Source of the DNA: Lotus japonicus
Lineage: Eukaryota > Streptophyta > Magnoliopsida > Fabales > Fabaceae
DNA length: 64,000 bases
Direction of reading: 5' to 3'
Assembly: GCF_012489685.1 (NCBI RefSeq)
Contig: NC_080042.1
Coordinates: 41,530,066 to 41,594,065 of the forward strand
Shown here: in pieces, positions 60,152 to 64,000 of the stretch
How the letters are laid out: the number at the start of each line of letters is the position of its first letter
How positions within the stretch are numbered: the first letter of the stretch is position 1
The notes under the pieces: generated by a model
The model's database searches: none
What the model was told of the DNA's origin: nothing
What the model saw: only the letters and a program-made list of their open reading frames with translations
Program-made: the position numbers and the translations under genes

Positions 60152-60494
60152 TGTTAGAAGTCCCACATTGGCTAGAGATAAGGCCAATCAAGTGTTTATA
60201 AGGGTTGTGCAAACCTCAACTCTTGAGCTAGCTTTTGTGGTTGAGTATAGGCCCCCTAATTTCTAATATGGTATCAGAGCCTATCCTAGATCCATTTGTT
60301 GTGGAGACCACCCATATTTGGGCCACCCGTTGTTGATCCCACGTTCCAGTCTGTTCAATCCTGAACGTGAGGGGGTGTGTTAGAAGTCCCACATTGGCTA
60401 GAGATAAGGCCAATCAAGTGTTTATAAGGGTTGTGCAAACCTCAACTCTTGAGCTAGCTTTTGTGGTTGAGTATAGGCCCCCTAATTTCTAATA
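60152..60494 (+). mobile_element. TRIM (miniature LTR retrotransposon), 343 bp, identical LTRs
   Basis: Two identical 117-bp direct repeats (60152-60268 and 60378-60494) start TGTTAG and end CTAATA. Immediately after the first is the PBS TGGTATCAGAGCC (60269-60281). Just before the second is the purine tract GAGGGGG. The 109-bp interior has no coding capacity. This is the full TRIM plan. Identical LTRs suggest recent insertion or conversion. The expected flanking duplication is not adjacent to the second LTR. Confidence 0.9.
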
Positions 60495-60602
60495 ACTGCA
60501 GCAGTGTATTAATATTGCAGAATTTCTTAATGATGAGAGTGAACCACTGATGGTAACTTCCCATAATCAATTTTTCCTCTCTGGAACCAAGGTTCAAGAT
60601 GG

Positions 60603-60725
60603 ATCAAGCATTATGTTTGTTATGCTGAATGGGGGTTCTGTTTAGAGGATAAGAGAAGGCTGCTAGTTTATGAGTACATGATATGGATTGAGACTTGCAT
60701 GCCAGCTCATGCCAGCTTACAATGA
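60603..60725 (+). pseudogene. Fragment resembling plant receptor-like kinase subdomains IV-V
   Basis: One frame reads WGFCLEDKRRLLVYEYM at 60630-60680, matching the G-F/Y-C-x-E...RLLVYEYM hinge pattern of plant receptor-like kinases. It stays open to a TGA at 60723-60725. About 40 codons in all; no ATP-binding loop, HRD or DFG motif nearby. The preceding 100 bp has another open frame (LQQCINIAEFLNDESEPL) that I do not recognise. It lies just after the TRIM, within LTR I, so it is probably captured or inserted gene debris. The exact kinase family is unknown. Confidence 0.5.
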
Positions 60726-62140
60726 ACTTCTATATTATTACAATATAGTCCTTGTACTACTACTTATTACTAATAGTGATCCTGTGAACTTTTACATGCA
60801 TGGAAGCTAAATGAAACCAGAATTTAAGCTAAACATGCCTCAAACTCAAAAACACGAAATTAGGGTTCAAAAGCTTGATGAAAAATAGACTCCAATAGAT
60901 GAAATGGAAGCTAAGAGAGTGAAGAGGAGGTTGTTACCTTTCAAAGCCCTCAAGAATCACAAGATTTGAGCAAGAAATGAGCAAGTTGTAAGCAAATTCT
61001 TCTCCCTTTCTTTCTATCGAGGAACCCACGGCCAAGAGGAGAAAATGATGGTGGGTGTTACAATAAATTGAATGAAGAAGAAGGTGGTATGGTGATGGCC
61101 GTTGGTGTGGCTTGCACAAAGGGAAATGAGGAAAAATGATGAGGATCTAGTGCTGCAGGAAGTGGAAATCGAGAGTGAGAATAATGAGAGGGAAGAAACG
61201 AAGGTATGTAATATATAAGAAGGAGAAGAAAAGAAACGAACATGAAGGGAAATTGAATGTATATATATATATATTAGATGATAATTACCAATACGAATTG
61301 GTTTAGACACGGTAGGATTTAATTCGTAGAGTTAAGAGAAAAATATAGAGGTGATATATTATTATCTTAAAAATTATGAGGAACTTTATGAAATAATAAG
61401 ATATAAATTAGGATCACTTTGAGCAAATTAAAATGATCCATGAACCAAGAAATGAGTCAAAACTGAACTAAAGAATAATTGTGAGACAATTAGAATAAAT
61501 ATGATGTTATCATATTGTACAACTAAGCTAAGTATCCCTTTATAAAAGTTCGATACTTGCTTCAGAATTTCATTTAAGTGAGAAAATTGCTTGAACGCGA
61601 TCTGCTTCAAAATATGCCGCAGAACTACTTTTTGCAAATGACGTCGAATGAAGAAACTTCATTCTGGAAAGAGATCCCAAACATCAAAAGAAATGAGGTT
61701 ACGCGGATGGAAACTTCGTTTGAAGCTCCGAATAGAAAAACTATTTGTTCAGGCTTCTCTCACGCTTACACAACATCTAAGGCGTGAGTCGGAAATTAAT
61801 TAATTATTCTAATTCAAAAATGTGGGTCTTACATTTCGCTTTTAGAGCAACGTATTAAATAAGATTTCAAATCCTTGGAAAATTTAAAGGTTCACTTTAT
61901 TTTTCCTTCGACCAGCGTTTCATTTCGGAACCCTGGACTGTACGCACGATAGTATTCACTTTTCGGAAGTCCGACGACGCTAATTTCTTTGCTTCGAAAC
62001 CCTAAATCCAATCACTGGATGAAGACTTTTTCTATTCGGGACTTTTAATGGATGTCGCCAGAATCTCTCTTAGAATTCATCGGTGAACGTGTTGCAAAAA
62101 TCGGAATCGCGAAATTTTAATTTTCCCGCGATTTCACCTT

Positions 62141-62151
62141 CCTATAAATAG
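62141..62151 (+). promoter_or_regulatory. TATA box of LTR H
   Basis: CCTATAAATAG, 1.45 kb upstream of the stem-loop arrays. Confidence 0.7.
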
Positions 62152-63590
62152 TAAAAAAATCAAAATATCTTCATTTTCTTCACATTGGGGCCGCGGATTG
62201 AGGAGAGGAAAGGGAGAGGAGATTTTCGCCGAAACTCGACCGATCTTCGCGCAGTTCGTTCCTACTTCAAGGTATCGAGGTAACTAGCTTGATTCTTACC
62301 TATGATCACTGTTTCAACTGCGTTTCTTTAGCTGTTTCTGTGCTCAAAGTTTTGAGCTTTTTGTAAAACTGTGCGTTTTTCCTGATTTCTCTGTTGGGTT
62401 ATCTTCTCTTCGTGCCCAAGAGCCTAAAACCTCCGTCGGTATTCGCCGATATGGATCGAGTTGTCAAGGATCTGAAAAACTGTTTCAAAACCCTTTTTGT
62501 CGCACATTTCGAAACTTTATTGTCGAAAAGTCGTAATCTGACTTCGTGCCTTTAGGATTAGTTGTCACGGATGTCGTTAGGATCATTGCTGTCAAATTTG
62601 TTTTCCGAAGTGATAACTTAGAGGTTTTGAGCTTTTATTTTGGACCAAAACGCCCCTGAACAGCCGTATTTTGATCCGATCGTCCGAAAATTGTTCCGAC
62701 AGTTTCTTTGCCTTAGTTTTACCCTAAAACTACCTTGTGAAATGATTAGATCGAAGAAAAAGAGCCGGAGCCCTTTTTCCCTTATGGCCGAGAACTATAT
62801 CAATGGGGGGGGGGGAGTTTCTCGTTTTCGAAAACTTGTCTTTTCGTACTCGATTGTTGTATTCTGAAGCTTTAATGCTTTGTCTATTGTTTATGAGTTG
62901 TATTGCGATCGAACTAATCGATTTTGTTTGGATTCTGCTTTGTTTTTCTCCGAGGTTCAGTTGAAGGAACTTTGGGAGTTTCAAGGCATTTGTGTGAAGG
63001 AGATTTAGATCACGAGGCTGGAGCAGCTCGAGGTTAGGGCAACTTACTATTAGCTATGACTGCATGATAGGCGTCGATAAATTCGACTTATGCTTTACTT
63101 TGATGTTGATTATGTTGATGAACTGATGTTATGATGTTTTATATAACTTGCTTTGTTGAGATATTGTTGAATTGTGCGTTTTGACGCGACTTCGGAGTGG
63201 GGATTCATTGATCTGGTGATCTTTGATATTTCGGGTTGGATGAACAACCCTAGGCAAGTTCAAACGTGGGGTTTGAGACTTAGCCATTCGTTGGTATTCG
63301 TTGGAATACTTAGACTTTCCCCGGGAAACTTCTTTTGGAAGGTTTTTGGAAAAATTAGAATGAATAGAATTTCGAAAACTAAAGACCTTAGAGAACTTAG
63401 TTTTCAAAGAATTAAACTCATAACCTGACTAATTCAATTTAAAACGTTTTCATTATTAAATGAATCATAGGGAACCTAAAGGAGAAAATAATTGCGAAAG
63501 ACGGGGAAAAGTCGACTTTTGTGGTGGGTTTTGGAGAATTGCTGGACACCAAGGGGGGGAAGGTGAGCCACGGTGATATTGAAAGTCACC

Positions 63591-63740
63591 GAGTACTTTA
63601 GTACTCTTGTCGTGGGGGTTGTGTTGTATTGACCGACACTAACTCTGGGTTTGGACTCTGGGTTTTGGTTGTTGGAGTTGTGTTGTATTGACCGACACTA
63701 ACTCCGAGTTGTGTTGTATTGACCGACACTAACTCTTGGG
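63591..63740 (+). repeat. Stem-loop array with TGTATTGACCG loop in LTR H
   Basis: Hairpin GAGTAC-ttta-GTACTC (63591-63606), then three units GTGT-TGTATTGACCG-ACAC with outer arms GGAGTT/AACTCC, GAGTT/AACTC and one with a G.T pair. Same family as the arrays in F and G, read on the sense strand. Confidence 0.8.
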
Positions 63741-63825
63741 TTTTTGAGATTGGGTTTTTTAGCTAAACACTTGTGTTGTGAGGTCGATTCGATGTTTGCC
63801 TAACCATATTGCATCATGCATCATT

Positions 63826-64000
63826 TGGTGAAGAACGGGAATGCTTCACCGATGCATTATTCGATGAGGAACGGGAATGCTTCATCGATGGTGAGGAACG
63901 GGAATGCTTCACCAATGCATCATTCGACAAAGAACGGGAATGCTTTGTCGAGGATGAAGAACGGGAATGCTTCATCCATAGTGAAGAATGGGAATGCTTC
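63826..64000 (+). repeat. Stem-loop array with AACGGGAATG loop and covarying arms in LTR H
   Basis: Units GGTGAAG/CTTCACC, TCGATGAGG/CTTCATCGA (one G.T), TGGTGAGG/CTTCACCA (one G.T), TCGACAAAG/CTTTGTCGA, GGATGAAG/CTTCATCC, and a last one cut by the window edge. The loop AACGGGAATG is constant in the first five. It is the reverse complement of the loop in LTR G. Confidence 0.85.

Larger units (their letters stand above)
56821..61833 (-). mobile_element. LTR I: divergent Tekay-type long LTR, distal end truncated, with insertions
   Basis: Shares a colinear set of short blocks with F and G: CGGAACCTACCC, CTGGCAG...CGACCGCCCAAACACAAAC, AGTTGCCCT..CC, GGCGTGAGTCGGAAATTAA and the terminal GGGTCTTACA. 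It lacks the TGTAACACCCC end, so the satellite-side border at 56821 is a break, not an LTR terminus. No gag or pol. It carries a stem-loop array, an ACAG-rich minisatellite, a TRIM and a kinase-like fragment. The stretches 57970-59130, 59460-60150 and 60800-61833 hold nothing else I can name. Confidence 0.7.
61834..64000 (+). mobile_element. LTR H: Tekay-type long LTR, plus strand, start truncated, runs off window
   Basis: Reverse-complement relative of G and F over its whole length, for example GTTTCATTTCGG near 61918, GCAAAAATCGGAATCGCG near 62093 and TTTGATATTTCGGGTTGGAT near 63222. It lacks the first 130-150 bp of the LTR: its first base is joined directly to the LTR I terminus. The other end is beyond the window, so solo LTR and full element cannot be told apart. 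Confidence 0.88.

Noticed and set aside
60269..60281. TGGTATCAGAGCC as part of a tRNA gene.
   Set aside because: It is the primer binding site following an LTR; there is no tRNA cloverleaf around it.

Overview
This is plant nuclear DNA made almost entirely of nested LTR retrotransposons and tandem satellite. All coding signal comes from Ty3/gypsy families found in angiosperms (CRM, Tekay/Del and Tat clades), with tRNA-iMet-type primer binding sites (TGGTATCAGAGC). A eudicot is likely. A legume is possible because the TRIM at 60.15 kb resembles repeats I associate with Fabaceae, but that is a weak call. I see no intact host gene, rRNA gene or tRNA gene. The only host-like coding trace is a short receptor-kinase-like fragment at 60.6 kb.

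Layout. (1) 1-29503 is a four-member nest. Element D (Tat clade, minus) sits against satellite on its right. Element B (Tekay, plus) is inserted near the 3' end of D. Element A (CRM, plus) is inserted just upstream of B's gag, and element C (Tekay, minus, gag-less) is inserted in B's 3' LTR. (2) 29504-56820 is a roughly 186-bp satellite in four visible blocks. It is interrupted by solo LTR F (37575-41207), a truncated CRM element E (44670-49153) and solo LTR G (51089-54825). F and G have perfect 5-bp target duplications. The satellite has higher-order structure: an 8-monomer unit of about 1494 bp on the left and a 4-monomer unit of 753 bp on the right. (3) 56821-64000 holds a divergent long LTR (I), which contains a 343-bp TRIM and the kinase-like fragment, followed head-to-head by another long LTR (H) that runs off the window.

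How it fits together. Higher-order satellite plus CRM elements (one directly in the array) makes this a candidate centromeric or pericentromeric segment. The autonomous-type elements all carry disabling mutations: stops and frameshifts in A, B, D and E, a stop plus loss of gag and protease in C, and a protease Asp-to-Asn change in B. LTR identity orders events. C's LTRs differ by about eight substitutions plus a 12-bp indel, so C is the youngest. A's visible LTR segments differ by 11 substitutions in 827 bp.

Most unusual signal. About 1.5-2 kb downstream of the TATA box, the long Tekay-type LTRs (B, F, G, H) contain short stem-loops, mostly in tandem arrays. Within an array the loop is conserved while the two stem arms change together (compensatory changes). 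Related arrays occur in LTRs C and I. Different copies carry different loop families in corresponding regions. Ordinary minisatellite turnover does not predict this, and it suggests a selected RNA or DNA hairpin.
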